Assembly: GCA_022614735.1 (NCBI GenBank)
Contig: JAKEHZ010000108.1
Span: 1-17,553 of the forward strand
Origin: Acidobacteriota bacterium
Lineage (GTDB): Bacteria > Acidobacteriota > Blastocatellia > RBC074
DNA: 17,553 nt
Direction of reading: 5' to 3'
The position numbers and the translations under genes are program-made. The first letter of the stretch is position 1. Each line of letters opens with the position of its first letter. Below the pieces are notes generated by a model, which searched no databases, was not told the DNA's origin, and worked only from the letters and a program-made list of their open reading frames with translations. Positions 10,079 to 17,553 of the stretch are shown here, piece after piece.

Positions 10079-10846
10079 CTATCTTCTTGTGGCCAGGACC
10101 AACGTCTTGTCGTCATCCGTGCGCGTGTTAATCTTCTCCGAATTCAGATATGTGACGAGAGAATCTGAAAGCTCCCGTGAGTACCCCTCGCTTCGCAGGC
10201 GCAACCAGCTAAACATCGCCGCGAAGAACGACGAGTGTGCCGTCCGCTTACGGTAATCCAGCACCAGACTTTGAATGCCGTCGGTGAAAAGAGCGACCTC
10301 ATCAACCGCGTTAGATTTTAACCCGCAAAAAATCTTTTCTACTGCGTCGACGTCTGTCAGAAAGTTCGTCGTGTTTGCGTACTCACCCTGCTGTGGCCAG
10401 CAAACGCACTGGTAATTTTCTCCGTCCTCCCGCAAAGAGGCGACAATCGCGCCGTCGCCGATATGAAAATATGCCGCGTTCTCCTGCCCGATTACCGCCG
10501 CCAGCAATGTGCAGGCGAAATCCTGAGTTTTCGGCAACTCGCCCGACCAGCCTGCAACCAGATGCTGAAACTTGCCGATCCAACCGTGGATGAATTCTTC
10601 CTCAAGCTGCGCCCAACCTTTTCTACCGGCGAAGTGCGTCTTCACTTCATCAATCAGTAGATCGCAAGCCAACTGTGAGCCGAGGTGTCCGTGAACCGCG
10701 CTACCCGCCCCGTCCGAAGCAACAGCGAGCAATATTTCCTCACCTTGTGGCCCAGCGAAAACTTCGACATGACTCGAATCCTGACAGGCCAACGAAGCTT
10801 TTACATGTGAAGTCCCCGCGACTGAGGCAAAACCATACTTCCACAT
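10079..10846 (-). CDS. YegK-like PP2C-family protein phosphatase
   Basis: This 255-residue cytoplasmic protein has the PP2C fold of the YegK / PP2C_2 type. Visible motifs are CQDSSHVEVF (21-30), SDGAGSA (44-50, metal-binding D45-G46), TLLAAVI (113-119), HIGDGAIV (128-135, D131-G132), FTDGIQ (187-192, D189-G190) and TDDDKTLVL (243-251), so the metal-coordinating acidic residues look complete. The expected reaction is metal-dependent removal of phosphate from serine or threonine, most likely on the kinase encoded next to it or on the kinase's targets. ATG 10846 lies 3 bases after the VWA stop codon, so translational coupling is likely. The gene is separated by 10 bases from the kinase start. 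Confidence 0.92.
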   Translation of the reverse strand: MWKYGFASVAGTSHVKASLACQDSSHVEVFAGPQGEEILLAVASDGAGSAVHGHLGSQLACDLLIDEVKTHFAGRKGWAQLEEEFIHGWIGKFQHLVAGWSGELPKTQDFACTLLAAVIGQENAAYFHIGDGAIVASLREDGENYQCVCWPQQGEYANTTNFLTDVDAVEKIFCGLKSNAVDEVALFTDGIQSLVLDYRKRTAHSSFFAAMFSWLRLRSEGYSRELSDSLVTYLNSEKINTRTDDDKTLVLATRR

Positions 10847-10849
10847 ATC

Positions 10850-11599
10850 TCAAATTGAAGCCCAGCCCTTGGGCGCTGCCGGATTCTTGAGCGCAATCTC
10901 ATCCCCCGGACTGGAACGAGATACGTAAGTCAGCGATGAAGAGAGCCACATAAACATCTCCTGAAAATGCAGGCCATTGAGTTTGAGCGGTTGCCGTACT
11001 GAGATCCGGCTGAGGATGTTGAAATCAGCGCCTTCAACCCCTACCGCAAAGAACGCGAAGGCTCTTTCCTGCTCGCCCGCGCGCACCAGATCGGCCGCGC
11101 GCTCCCATTTATCTGTCGGCTCCCCGTCGCTGACCAGAAAAATCCACGGCCGATAATAAGAGATGCCGTTTAACCGGTATGCTGTTTTACGTTCGCTCAC
11201 TACTTCAATTGCCTTCTCTATCGCGAGCCCCATCGGTGTATCACCCTCAGCTTTGAGAATTGGCGGCTTAAATATATCCGGAGTCTGAAACTCCGTGAGT
11301 CTTTTAACCGGGCCGAATGTGATCAGGGAAAGCTCAACTCTCTTGACTGCCAATTCATCAGCCAGTAATTCTTCTCTGAAGACTACCAAACCGGCGTTCA
11401 GTTCATCTATCGGTCTGACCTTGTCGGAAGTGGATGGACCGCGCAGCACTTTCTGAACGGGAGTAAGCGATTGTGACACTTTCTTCTCGTCCTTCATTGA
11501 GCCCGAGGTATCCAGCACCAGGACACAGGCACAGCGGGGCTCCGGGTTATTAACGAATTCTGGATCGGGAAATGGGATCTGGTCTGGTAGTTCTGTCAC
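10850..11599 (-). CDS. TerY/YegL-like von Willebrand factor A protein
   Basis: This protein has 249 residues when read from GTG 11599. It is a single VWA domain with an intact MIDAS metal site: DTSGS (30-34), T121 in GDTPMG, and D158 in SDGEPTD. The family matches TerY/YegL, which bind metal and are thought to act as assembly or scaffold proteins beside a PP2C phosphatase and a kinase. GTG 11599 is preferred because GGAGG lies at 11611-11607 with seven-base spacing, and the protein then begins TELPDQIPFPDPEF, as in relatives. ATG codons at 11638 and 11620 are alternatives that would add 13 or 7 residues. One oddity is that about 25 residues (37-61) separate the DxSxS motif from IDELNAGL, whereas TerY-type proteins usually have only a few residues there. 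It is the first gene of the three-gene unit. Confidence 0.9.
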   Translation of the reverse strand: MTELPDQIPFPDPEFVNNPEPRCACVLVLDTSGSMKDEKKVSQSLTPVQKVLRGPSTSDKVRPIDELNAGLVVFREELLADELAVKRVELSLITFGPVKRLTEFQTPDIFKPPILKAEGDTPMGLAIEKAIEVVSERKTAYRLNGISYYRPWIFLVSDGEPTDKWERAADLVRAGEQERAFAFFAVGVEGADFNILSRISVRQPLKLNGLHFQEMFMWLSSSLTYVSRSSPGDEIALKNPAAPKGWASI

Positions 11600-11606
11600 G
11601 ATCAAA

Positions 11607-11611
11607 CCTCC
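11607..11611 (-). promoter_or_regulatory. Strong ribosome binding site that sets the VWA start
   Basis: GGAGG on the minus strand lies seven bases before GTG 11599. No comparable site precedes the ATG codons at 11638 or 11620, so the site decides the choice of start. Confidence 0.7.
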
Positions 11612-11658
11612 ACACAACATGACAGCGGTTTTGGCCAAGAACTTAGCGGGTGAAGCTT

Positions 11659-11688
11659 TTTCAACCGTTTAAGTAGAAACGTTTGAAA
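11659..11688. promoter_or_regulatory. Dyad upstream of the VWA-PP2C-kinase unit, possible operator
   Basis: Arms TTTCAACCGTTT (11659-11670) and AAACGTTTGAAA (11677-11688) are complementary with one mismatch, around a 6-base centre. The dyad lies 59 bases upstream of GTG 11599, in the only gap that could hold a promoter for the three-gene unit. It could be a repressor or activator site, or an mRNA hairpin. I could not assign convincing -35 and -10 boxes. Confidence 0.35.
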
Positions 11689-11719
11689 TTGATTTTGGTT
11701 TCATAATTCCTTATTTAAC

Positions 11720-11735
11720 CGTGGTGCCTTCCACG
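11720..11735 (-). terminator. Small hairpin right after the metH stop codon
   Basis: CGTGG (11720-11724) pairs with CCACG (11731-11735) across a 6-base loop, one base after the metH stop codon on the minus strand. A further TAA/TTA pairing beyond one mismatch overlaps the stop. The stem is short and the T-tract is absent, so it is a weak terminator candidate at best. Confidence 0.3.
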
Positions 11736-11736
11736 A

Positions 11737-14700
11737 TTAAATATAATTCAAATTAGCCGCAAGCCACCGTTCCACTTCTCTTAAATCCATCCCCTTGCGA
11801 CGCGCATAATCCTCAACCTGGTCGCGCCCGATTTTGCCAACGACGAAATATTTCGCTTCCGCATGGGCGAAGTATAAACCACTGACCGAACTGGCGGGCA
11901 TCATCGCAAACGACTCGGTCAAACTGATCCCCGTATTCTGTTCAGCCTGCAACAGATCGAATAACAATCTCTTCTCCGTGTGCTCTGGTTGCGACGGATA
12001 CCCGGGTGCGGGCCGAATGCCGCGATATCGCTCTTTGATCAAATCCTCATAGCCCAGATCTTCTTGCAATCCGTAACCCCAGTCTTCGCGCGCTCGCTTG
12101 TGCAACAACTCAGCAAATGCTTCGGCAAGCCGGTCTGCCAGGGCCTTCGACATAATCGAATTGTAATCATCATGGTCGCGCTCGAATTGCGCGCAAAGCT
12201 CGGCCAGACCGATGCCGGTCGTGACGGCGAAGCCCCCAATGTAGTCAGCGCGTCCGGACGATTGCGGCGCAATGAAATCGGACAGAGCTTGATTGAATTG
12301 TCCCTCGCGCCTCTCTGTCTGCTGGCGCAGCGTGTGGAATGTAGTCAAAACTTTCGTGCGTGATTCGTCAGCATAGACTTCGATGTCATCACCTATACTG
12401 TTGGCCGGCCAGAAGCCATAGACGGCGTGCGCCTTGAGCGACCTTCGTTTGACGATTCTTTCAAGCAGTCTCTGCGCGTCTTCGTAGAGCCTGCGCGCCT
12501 GTGCGCCGTGAGTTGGATCATCGAGAATCCTCGGGAAGACGCCTTTCAATTCCCAGGTGTGGAAGAATGGCGACCAATCAATGAATGGGACGATCTGCTC
12601 GAGCGGATAATTTTTGAGCAATCTGACACCCGTGAATGCCGGTTTGGCTATCTCGGTTGTCGCCCAATCGATCGGCGTGCGATTGTTGCGTGCCTGTTCG
12701 AGCTTGAGCATTATCTTCTGCTCGCGGTTGGCTTCGTAATGCTCACGGTCACGCCTCTGTTCATTCTGGTTTTTCAATGCGAATCCGCTCCGCGTTCCGT
12801 CATTGACCAGGGCTCCAACGACGGGCACAGCGCGCGATGCATCGAGCACATGCACGACCGGCGGCTCGTAATTCGGCGCGATCTTGACCGCTGTATGAAC
12901 CCGGCTGGTCGTCGCGCCGCCAATCAATAAGGGAGTCGTAAAGCCCTCGCGCTGCATCTCGCGCGCAACGTGGGCCATCTCGTCAAGCGATGGCGTGATC
13001 AAACCGCTCAATCCGATGATGTCTACTTTCTCGTCGCGAGCGACTTTCAGGAGCTTCTCGCATGGAACCATCACGCCGAGATCGATCACCTCGTAGTTGT
13101 TACATGCCAGGACGACGCCGACAATGTTTTTGCCGATGTCGTGTACGTCACCTTTGACCGTAGCCATCAATACTTTGGCCTGCGAGATGCCGATTCCGCT
13201 TGCCGCCTTCTCCGCATCCATAAACGGCTCCAGATAAGCGACAGCCTTTTTCATGACGCGAGCCGATTTCACCACCTGCGGTAAAAACATCTTGCCCGAA
13301 CCGAAGAGGTCGCCGACCACATTCATCCCATCCATCAATGGCCCTTCGATGACAGTCAGCGGTCTGCCGTACTTCTGCCGGGCTTCTTCGACATCCTGTT
13401 CAATATGATCAGTGATACCTCTGACCAGCGCGTGCGACAAACGCTCTTCGACCGTGCCCGCGCGCCACTCTTCCTCTTTCACCTGGGCCTTCTCCTGCTG
13501 CTTGACCGATTCGGCAAACGCGATCAAGGCTTCGGTCGCATCCGGCCGGCGATTGAGCAAAACATCTTCGACCAACTTCAGCAGGTCTTTCGGGATTTCA
13601 TCGTAGACGGCGAGTTGGCCGGCATTGACGATGCCCATGTCCATCCCGGCCTTGATCGCATGATACAAGAAGGCCGAATGCATAGCCTCGCGCACAATAT
13701 TGTTTCCGCGGAACGAGAAGGAGATGTTGCTCACGCCTCCGCTCACTTTCGCCAGCGGCAGATTCTCTTTGATCCACCTGGTGGCGCGAATGAAATCGAC
13801 CGCATAGTTGTTGTGCTCATCCATTCCCGTGGCGACTGTCAGGATATTCGGATCGAAGATGATGTCCTGCGGCGGGAAGCCGATCTCGTCAACCAGAATT
13901 CGATAGGCGCGCTCACATATCTTTATCCGGCGCTCGAAATTATCCGCCTGCCCTTCTTCGTCAAATGCCATGACGATCACCGCTGCGCCGTATCGGCGGA
14001 TCAATCGCGCCTGCTCTTTGAACTTCTCCTCGCCCTCTTTGAGTGAAATAGAGTTAACGACGGCCTTACCCTGTACGCATTTCAAGCCCGCTTCAATAAC
14101 AGACCATTTCGATGAATCTATTACTATCGGCACGCGCGCGATGTCGGGCTCGGCGGCGATGAGATTGAGGAATTTGACCATCGCCGCTTCAGAATCGAGC
14201 ATGCCTTCGTCCATATTGACATCGATCATCTGCGCGCCGTTGTCGACCTGCTGTCGCGCGACGGCCAGAGCTTCTTCAAATTGGCCGTTAAGAATCAGCT
14301 TGGCGAATTTGGGCGAGCCGGTGACGTTCGTGCGTTCACCTATGTTGACAAAGTTTGTGTCGGGCCGCAGCGTCAATGCCTCAAACCCGCTCAGCCGAAA
14401 GTAAGGTTCGGTCTGCGCGGGCACATGCGGTGGGCAATCTTTCACCATCTCGGCGATCGCGCGGATGTGATCCGGCGTCGTGCCGCAGCATCCGCCGACG
14501 AAATTTAGGAATCCGTTACGCGCCCACTCGCGCAACTGTGGGGCCATGGTTTCGGGCGTTTCGGGAAAGCCGGTCGGCGATAGTGGATCGGGCAGACCTG
14601 CATTGGGATATGTACTGATATAGATCGGAGCAATAGATGCCAGCTCCTCGATAAACGGGCGCATCTCTTTTGGTCCCAGAGCACAGTTGATTCCGATGCT

Positions 14701-15432
14701 GAGCAAATCCATGTGCGAGACCGAATTCCAGTAAGCCTCGACCGTTTGGCCGCTGAGCGTGCGCCCGCTCGCATCGGTGATCGTGAAAGAGCACATCACC
14801 GGGACTTTTTTGCCCGTCTCATCGAAATACCTCTGAATCGCAAAGAGCGCCGCTTTTGAGTTGAGCGTGTCGAAGACTGTTTCGACGAGCAATATATCGA
14901 CCCCGCCGTCGATCAGCCCTCGCACTTGATCGTAATAGGCCTGCTCGACCTGGTCGAAAGTGACCGCGCGATATGCCGGGTTATTAACATCGGGCGATAG
15001 TGACAGTGCGCGGTTCATCGGCCCCAGTGATCCCGCGACGAAACAGGTTCTGTCAGGATTAGCAGTCACAAAATCATCGACTGCTCTCCGAGCGACGCGC
15101 GCGCTTGCCAGGTTCAACTCGTAAGCCTGATGCTCCATCTTGTAATCGGCCAGCGAGACGGCCTGCGCGGTGAAGGTGTTGGTCTCGATGATGTCCGCGC
15201 CTGCCTCAAGGTATTGAACGTGGATTTCGTAGATGATCTGCGGTTGTGTGATCGAAAGCAGATCGTGGTTGCCTTTGAGATCGTGTGGCCAGTCCCTGAA
15301 CTGTTGGCCGCGATAGGAGGCCTCGTCAAGTTTGTAACGTTGAGCCATCGTACCCATCGCGCCGTCGATGATGACGATGCGGTGGCGGAGAAGAGATTCC
15401 AATTTTTCCTTGGTGTTCAGGTATTCGATCAC
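11737..15432 (-). CDS. metH: Cobalamin-dependent methionine synthase MetH, full length
   Basis: This 1231-residue cytoplasmic enzyme transfers a methyl group from 5-methyl-tetrahydrofolate through cobalamin to homocysteine, giving methionine. All modules are present. The Hcy-binding zinc barrel (about 15-330) has C250 and C315-C316 in GGCCGTTPDHI. The pterin-binding barrel (about 358-620) has NIGERTNVTGS at 363-373. The cobalamin cap (about 650-745) is followed by the cobalamin-binding domain (about 750-885), with the axial histidine H764 in GDVHDIGKN and SGLITPSL at 809-816. The C-terminal activation domain (about 920-1231) has RPAPGYPSQPEHTEK (1140-1154), used for reductive reactivation with S-adenosylmethionine. 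The length matches E. coli MetH. The start is GTG 15432, with AAAGG about 11 bases upstream; the next in-frame ATG is inside the first barrel. The gene follows the Hcy-MetF fusion in the same direction across a 194-base gap dominated by an 82-bp inverted repeat. No cobalamin or SAM riboswitch fits in that gap. Confidence 0.97.
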   Translation of the reverse strand: MIEYLNTKEKLESLLRHRIVIIDGAMGTMAQRYKLDEASYRGQQFRDWPHDLKGNHDLLSITQPQIIYEIHVQYLEAGADIIETNTFTAQAVSLADYKMEHQAYELNLASARVARRAVDDFVTANPDRTCFVAGSLGPMNRALSLSPDVNNPAYRAVTFDQVEQAYYDQVRGLIDGGVDILLVETVFDTLNSKAALFAIQRYFDETGKKVPVMCSFTITDASGRTLSGQTVEAYWNSVSHMDLLSIGINCALGPKEMRPFIEELASIAPIYISTYPNAGLPDPLSPTGFPETPETMAPQLREWARNGFLNFVGGCCGTTPDHIRAIAEMVKDCPPHVPAQTEPYFRLSGFEALTLRPDTNFVNIGERTNVTGSPKFAKLILNGQFEEALAVARQQVDNGAQMIDVNMDEGMLDSEAAMVKFLNLIAAEPDIARVPIVIDSSKWSVIEAGLKCVQGKAVVNSISLKEGEEKFKEQARLIRRYGAAVIVMAFDEEGQADNFERRIKICERAYRILVDEIGFPPQDIIFDPNILTVATGMDEHNNYAVDFIRATRWIKENLPLAKVSGGVSNISFSFRGNNIVREAMHSAFLYHAIKAGMDMGIVNAGQLAVYDEIPKDLLKLVEDVLLNRRPDATEALIAFAESVKQQEKAQVKEEEWRAGTVEERLSHALVRGITDHIEQDVEEARQKYGRPLTVIEGPLMDGMNVVGDLFGSGKMFLPQVVKSARVMKKAVAYLEPFMDAEKAASGIGISQAKVLMATVKGDVHDIGKNIVGVVLACNNYEVIDLGVMVPCEKLLKVARDEKVDIIGLSGLITPSLDEMAHVAREMQREGFTTPLLIGGATTSRVHTAVKIAPNYEPPVVHVLDASRAVPVVGALVNDGTRSGFALKNQNEQRRDREHYEANREQKIMLKLEQARNNRTPIDWATTEIAKPAFTGVRLLKNYPLEQIVPFIDWSPFFHTWELKGVFPRILDDPTHGAQARRLYEDAQRLLERIVKRRSLKAHAVYGFWPANSIGDDIEVYADESRTKVLTTFHTLRQQTERREGQFNQALSDFIAPQSSGRADYIGGFAVTTGIGLAELCAQFERDHDDYNSIMSKALADRLAEAFAELLHKRAREDWGYGLQEDLGYEDLIKERYRGIRPAPGYPSQPEHTEKRLLFDLLQAEQNTGISLTESFAMMPASSVSGLYFAHAEAKYFVVGKIGRDQVEDYARRKGMDLREVERWLAANLNYI

Positions 15433-15461
15433 TTCGTTTATTGCCTTTCGCTACTCTGGAA

Positions 15462-15640
15462 TGAAGAGAGAATGAAGAAGATGCTATAGCCTTTAAGAAA
15501 GGCATTTTCCATATATCATTTGATATTTGTCATTTGTCATTGATTAAGCCGGTCTTCTTCAATGACAAATGACAAATATCAAATGATATATGGAAAATGC
15601 CTTTCTTAAAGGCTATAGCATCTTCTTCATTCTCTCTTCA
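15462..15640. repeat. Perfect 82-bp inverted repeat between the metF fusion and metH
   Basis: The arms 15462-15543 and 15559-15640 are exact reverse complements over 82 bases, around a 15-base spacer (15544-15558). The right arm includes the last three codons (Lys-Arg-Glu) and stop of the metF fusion plus two bases of the preceding Leu codon. The left arm stops 29 bases before the metH start. Each arm also contains a small palindrome, ATATCA-TT-TGATAT (15513-15526 and its mirror), and a heptamer repeat TTTGTCA. In the metF-to-metH transcript it would form a very long hairpin. No U-tract follows it on the minus strand, so it is not a classical terminator. Effects on readthrough, RNase III processing or mRNA stability are possible. 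Confidence 0.97.
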
Positions 15641-17486
15641 GCACTTCAAACACCTCCAACGCATGCGGGATCTTACCGAATGGCGCAGACACCTGCACAC
15701 CCTGCACGTATCGCCGCGCCTCCATCAACATCTCCTGTGCTATCTTCACGCCTTCCTTCAGTGCCGCTGGGCCATCGGGCGCTTTCTTCATCCTCTCAAG
15801 AACGTTCTCAGGCACCGAAACGCCCGGCACTTCATTGTTCAAAAACTCCGCGTTGCGAAAACTGGTCAAAGGCCAGATGCCCGGAATGATCGGAATACGG
15901 CAGTGTTCGATGCGCTTTAAGAATCTTATCAATTGCTCGGCATCGAAGACCGGCTGGGTGATGGCAAATTCGGCTCCAGCCTCGACTTTCCATTCAAAGC
16001 GGCGGATTTCGTAATCCAGATCAATTGCGCCGGGATTGACGCCAACACCAATGACGAACGCCGTCGGTTTGCCAATTGGATTGCCGCCCGGATCAATGCC
16101 GTGATTCAGACGATTGACCAGATTAGTCAGACCTATCGCATCAATATCGAAAACTGCCGTGGCATCCGGATACGGCCCCATCTTGGGAGGATCGCCTGTG
16201 ACCAGCAGAAAGTTGCGTAGTCCGAGCGCTGCCGCGCCGAGCAAATCAGAGAACATGCCTAATAGATTACGGTCGCGGCAAGCGTAGTGCGTGACGGCCT
16301 CGATGCCGACTTGCTGCTCGATAATGAGCGAGACTGCCAGCGCGCCCATGCGCGATTGGGCGCGCGGGCCATCAGGCACATTGACTGCATCTACCCCGGC
16401 TTCCTTTAGAGCCTGCACGCCCTCTATCATCTTCGAGGGGTCACATCCTTTGGGAGGAACGATTTCAACGCTGGTGACGAACTCCTTGTTCGCGATTTTG
16501 TTGGCGAAGCGCGAGCGTTCAGCGAAAGGGAAAGGATCGACTCGGACGCTTTGCTCTTCGACAGCGATCGCGCGAACGGCGTGACGGCTCGGACTCAGAG
16601 CGCGCACAGCATCAACGACCAATTTGATGTGCTCCGGTGTGGTGCCGCAACAACCGCCGATGAATTTCACCCCTGCGTTTATTAATCGCTTCGCATACTT
16701 GGCCATATACTCCGGCGAAGCCAGATACATCTGCCGGCCCTGTACATCGCGCGGCAGGCCGGCGTTCGGTTGCGCAGCCAGGCGGCGCGTCGTGTGCGGA
16801 CGCATCTTCTCGATTGCCTCGAGGATAACCTGCGGCCCGACCGAGCAGTTCAAACCAATGACATCGCCGAGGTCTTTGTTGAACCATTGGTCGAGCCTCT
16901 GCGTGAAGATCTCCGGTGAAGACCCGAAAGCTGTCTCGCCGTGATCATTGATAGTCATCTGGGCGAAGATGACGTGATCACACAACTCGCGGACGGCACG
17001 GACGGCTTGTTGCATCTCTGTCAGATCGTGAAAAGTTTCGAGGACGAAACAATCGACGCCGCCTTCCAGCAAGGCTTGAATCTGTTCTTTGAACAAATCT
17101 TTTGCCTCGTCCACCGAAGTCGGGCCATAGGGTTCGATGCGCACCCCGAGCGGCGAAACCGCGCCTGCGATGAAGACGTCGTGCTTGGCAGATTCAATCG
17201 CTCTGCGCGCAAGCTTCGCGGCTTTGAGATTGATGTCGATTAATTGTTCCTCAAGACCCTGCTGGGCTAGTTTGAGGCGAGACGCGCCGTAAGTGTTGGT
17301 CTCAATAATCTCAGCACCGGCCTTGATGTATTCGCGATGGATTTCGAGAATCAAATCCGGAGAGGAGAGATTCAATTCGTCATAGCAGCGATTGATATAA
17401 ACGCCCTTGGCGTAAATCATCGTGCCCATCGCGCCGTCGAAGACGCGGACACGGTCTTCCTGGATGAACTCACGAAATTGATTCAT
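15627..17486 (-). CDS. Bifunctional homocysteine S-methyltransferase / 5,10-methylenetetrahydrofolate reductase
   Basis: This 619-residue fusion has the YitJ-like architecture. The N-terminal Hcy methyltransferase barrel (about 8-295) begins VFDGAMGTM and carries the zinc cysteines C214 (GLNCSVGP) and C279-C280 (GGCCGTTPEH). The C-terminal MetF barrel (about 335-615) binds FAD and reduces methylene-THF to methyl-THF; it shows VTSVEIVPPKG (337-347, catalytic-type E341), TGDPP (430-434) and QPVFD (511-515). The product would feed MetH, encoded just downstream. The methyl donor of the fused Hcy domain is not known from sequence. ATG 17486 is chosen because MNQFREFIQEDRVRVFDGAMG matches the usual family start. 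The frame stays open upstream to a TTG at 17543, adding 19 residues of unconvincing sequence, and the window ends 10 bases beyond. The true upstream region, including any riboswitch, is therefore not visible. Its last codons lie inside the 82-bp inverted repeat. Confidence 0.93.
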   Translation of the reverse strand: MNQFREFIQEDRVRVFDGAMGTMIYAKGVYINRCYDELNLSSPDLILEIHREYIKAGAEIIETNTYGASRLKLAQQGLEEQLIDINLKAAKLARRAIESAKHDVFIAGAVSPLGVRIEPYGPTSVDEAKDLFKEQIQALLEGGVDCFVLETFHDLTEMQQAVRAVRELCDHVIFAQMTINDHGETAFGSSPEIFTQRLDQWFNKDLGDVIGLNCSVGPQVILEAIEKMRPHTTRRLAAQPNAGLPRDVQGRQMYLASPEYMAKYAKRLINAGVKFIGGCCGTTPEHIKLVVDAVRALSPSRHAVRAIAVEEQSVRVDPFPFAERSRFANKIANKEFVTSVEIVPPKGCDPSKMIEGVQALKEAGVDAVNVPDGPRAQSRMGALAVSLIIEQQVGIEAVTHYACRDRNLLGMFSDLLGAAALGLRNFLLVTGDPPKMGPYPDATAVFDIDAIGLTNLVNRLNHGIDPGGNPIGKPTAFVIGVGVNPGAIDLDYEIRRFEWKVEAGAEFAITQPVFDAEQLIRFLKRIEHCRIPIIPGIWPLTSFRNAEFLNNEVPGVSVPENVLERMKKAPDGPAALKEGVKIAQEMLMEARRYVQGVQVSAPFGKIPHALEVFEVLKRE

Positions 17487-17553
17487 ATATTTTGGGGCTA
17501 CGGCAAGTTTCACCTTATGGTCTTTGAGAATTAAATCCGGCAATCTCGGCGGC

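Noticed and set aside
10069..10116. Longer kinase start at ATG 10116
   Set aside because: It would overlap the phosphatase gene by 38 bases and add 16 residues (MTTRRWSWPQ...) unlike a kinase N-terminus; ATG 10068 fits the fold and spacing.
12427..12930. Plus-strand open frame of 167 codons antisense to metH
   Set aside because: Same reason: a shadow of the metH cobalamin and activation-domain coding region.
13405..14046. Plus-strand open frame of 213 codons antisense to metH
   Set aside because: Entirely inside conserved metH coding sequence; composition follows the opposite-strand codon pattern, with no family resemblance.
15433..15626. Cobalamin or SAM riboswitch upstream of metH
   Set aside because: The gap is almost wholly taken up by the 82-bp inverted repeat; no B12-box-like or SAM-aptamer-like core was seen.
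15462..15640. Insertion-sequence remnant or MITE
   Set aside because: There is no target-site duplication visible, the arms include the end of the metF fusion coding sequence, and no transposase fragment lies between them.
17487..17543. Longer start of the metF fusion at TTG 17543
   Set aside because: The added 19 residues have no counterpart in the Hcy methyltransferase family start, and TTG is a weaker start than ATG 17486; not fully excluded because the window ends here.

Overview
The window reads as part of a chromosome of moderate GC content from a Gram-negative bacterium. I favour Acidobacteriota, class Blastocatellia or a relative. The reasons are an Oar-like TonB-dependent receptor with an N-terminal carboxypeptidase-regulatory-like domain, abundant FHA / PP2C / PrsW signalling genes, a homocysteine methyltransferase-MetF fusion next to a full-length MetH, a GxxExxY gene, and gene gaps filled with short-tandem-repeat hairpins. 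The taxonomy is an inference from gene content only. No rRNA, tRNA, CRISPR array, integrase or transposase was seen.

Layout. Positions 1-7046 are on the plus strand. An FHA-GAF-SpoIIE-type phosphatase is translationally coupled (TTGA overlap) to a PrsW-like intramembrane protease fused to two zinc ribbons and an FHA domain. A 1083-residue Oar-like outer-membrane receptor and a small GxxExxY protein follow. Positions 7291-17486 are on the minus strand. In transcription order from the right they are a homocysteine S-methyltransferase/methylenetetrahydrofolate reductase fusion, cobalamin-dependent methionine synthase MetH, and then a tight three-gene unit. That unit is a TerY/YegL-like VWA protein, a YegK-like PP2C phosphatase, and a YegI-like membrane kinase with zinc-ribbon, helix-hairpin-helix and TPR parts. 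The two strands converge at about 7047-7290.

How the genes work together. The right part is a methionine/one-carbon module: MetF makes methyl-THF, MetH passes the methyl group to homocysteine, and the fused Hcy domain offers a second methyltransferase. The centre matches the predicted VWA-phosphatase-kinase triad related to the Ter stress systems (E. coli yegL-yegK-yegI). The left end holds two phosphothreonine-reading (FHA) proteins, one a phosphatase and one a protease. A shared phospho-signalling theme across the window is plausible but unproven.

The most striking non-coding signal is a set of long inverted repeats in the gene gaps. The main one is a perfect 82-bp inverted repeat with a 15-nt spacer between the metF fusion and metH; one arm includes the last codons of the metF fusion. 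There is also a perfect 46-bp inverted repeat built of 9-nt units after the PrsW-FHA gene, a 22-bp one after the receptor gene, a bulged hairpin at the convergent junction, and a heptamer array at the left edge. Their sequences differ but their architecture is similar. None is followed by a classical U-tract, so simple intrinsic termination does not fully explain them.
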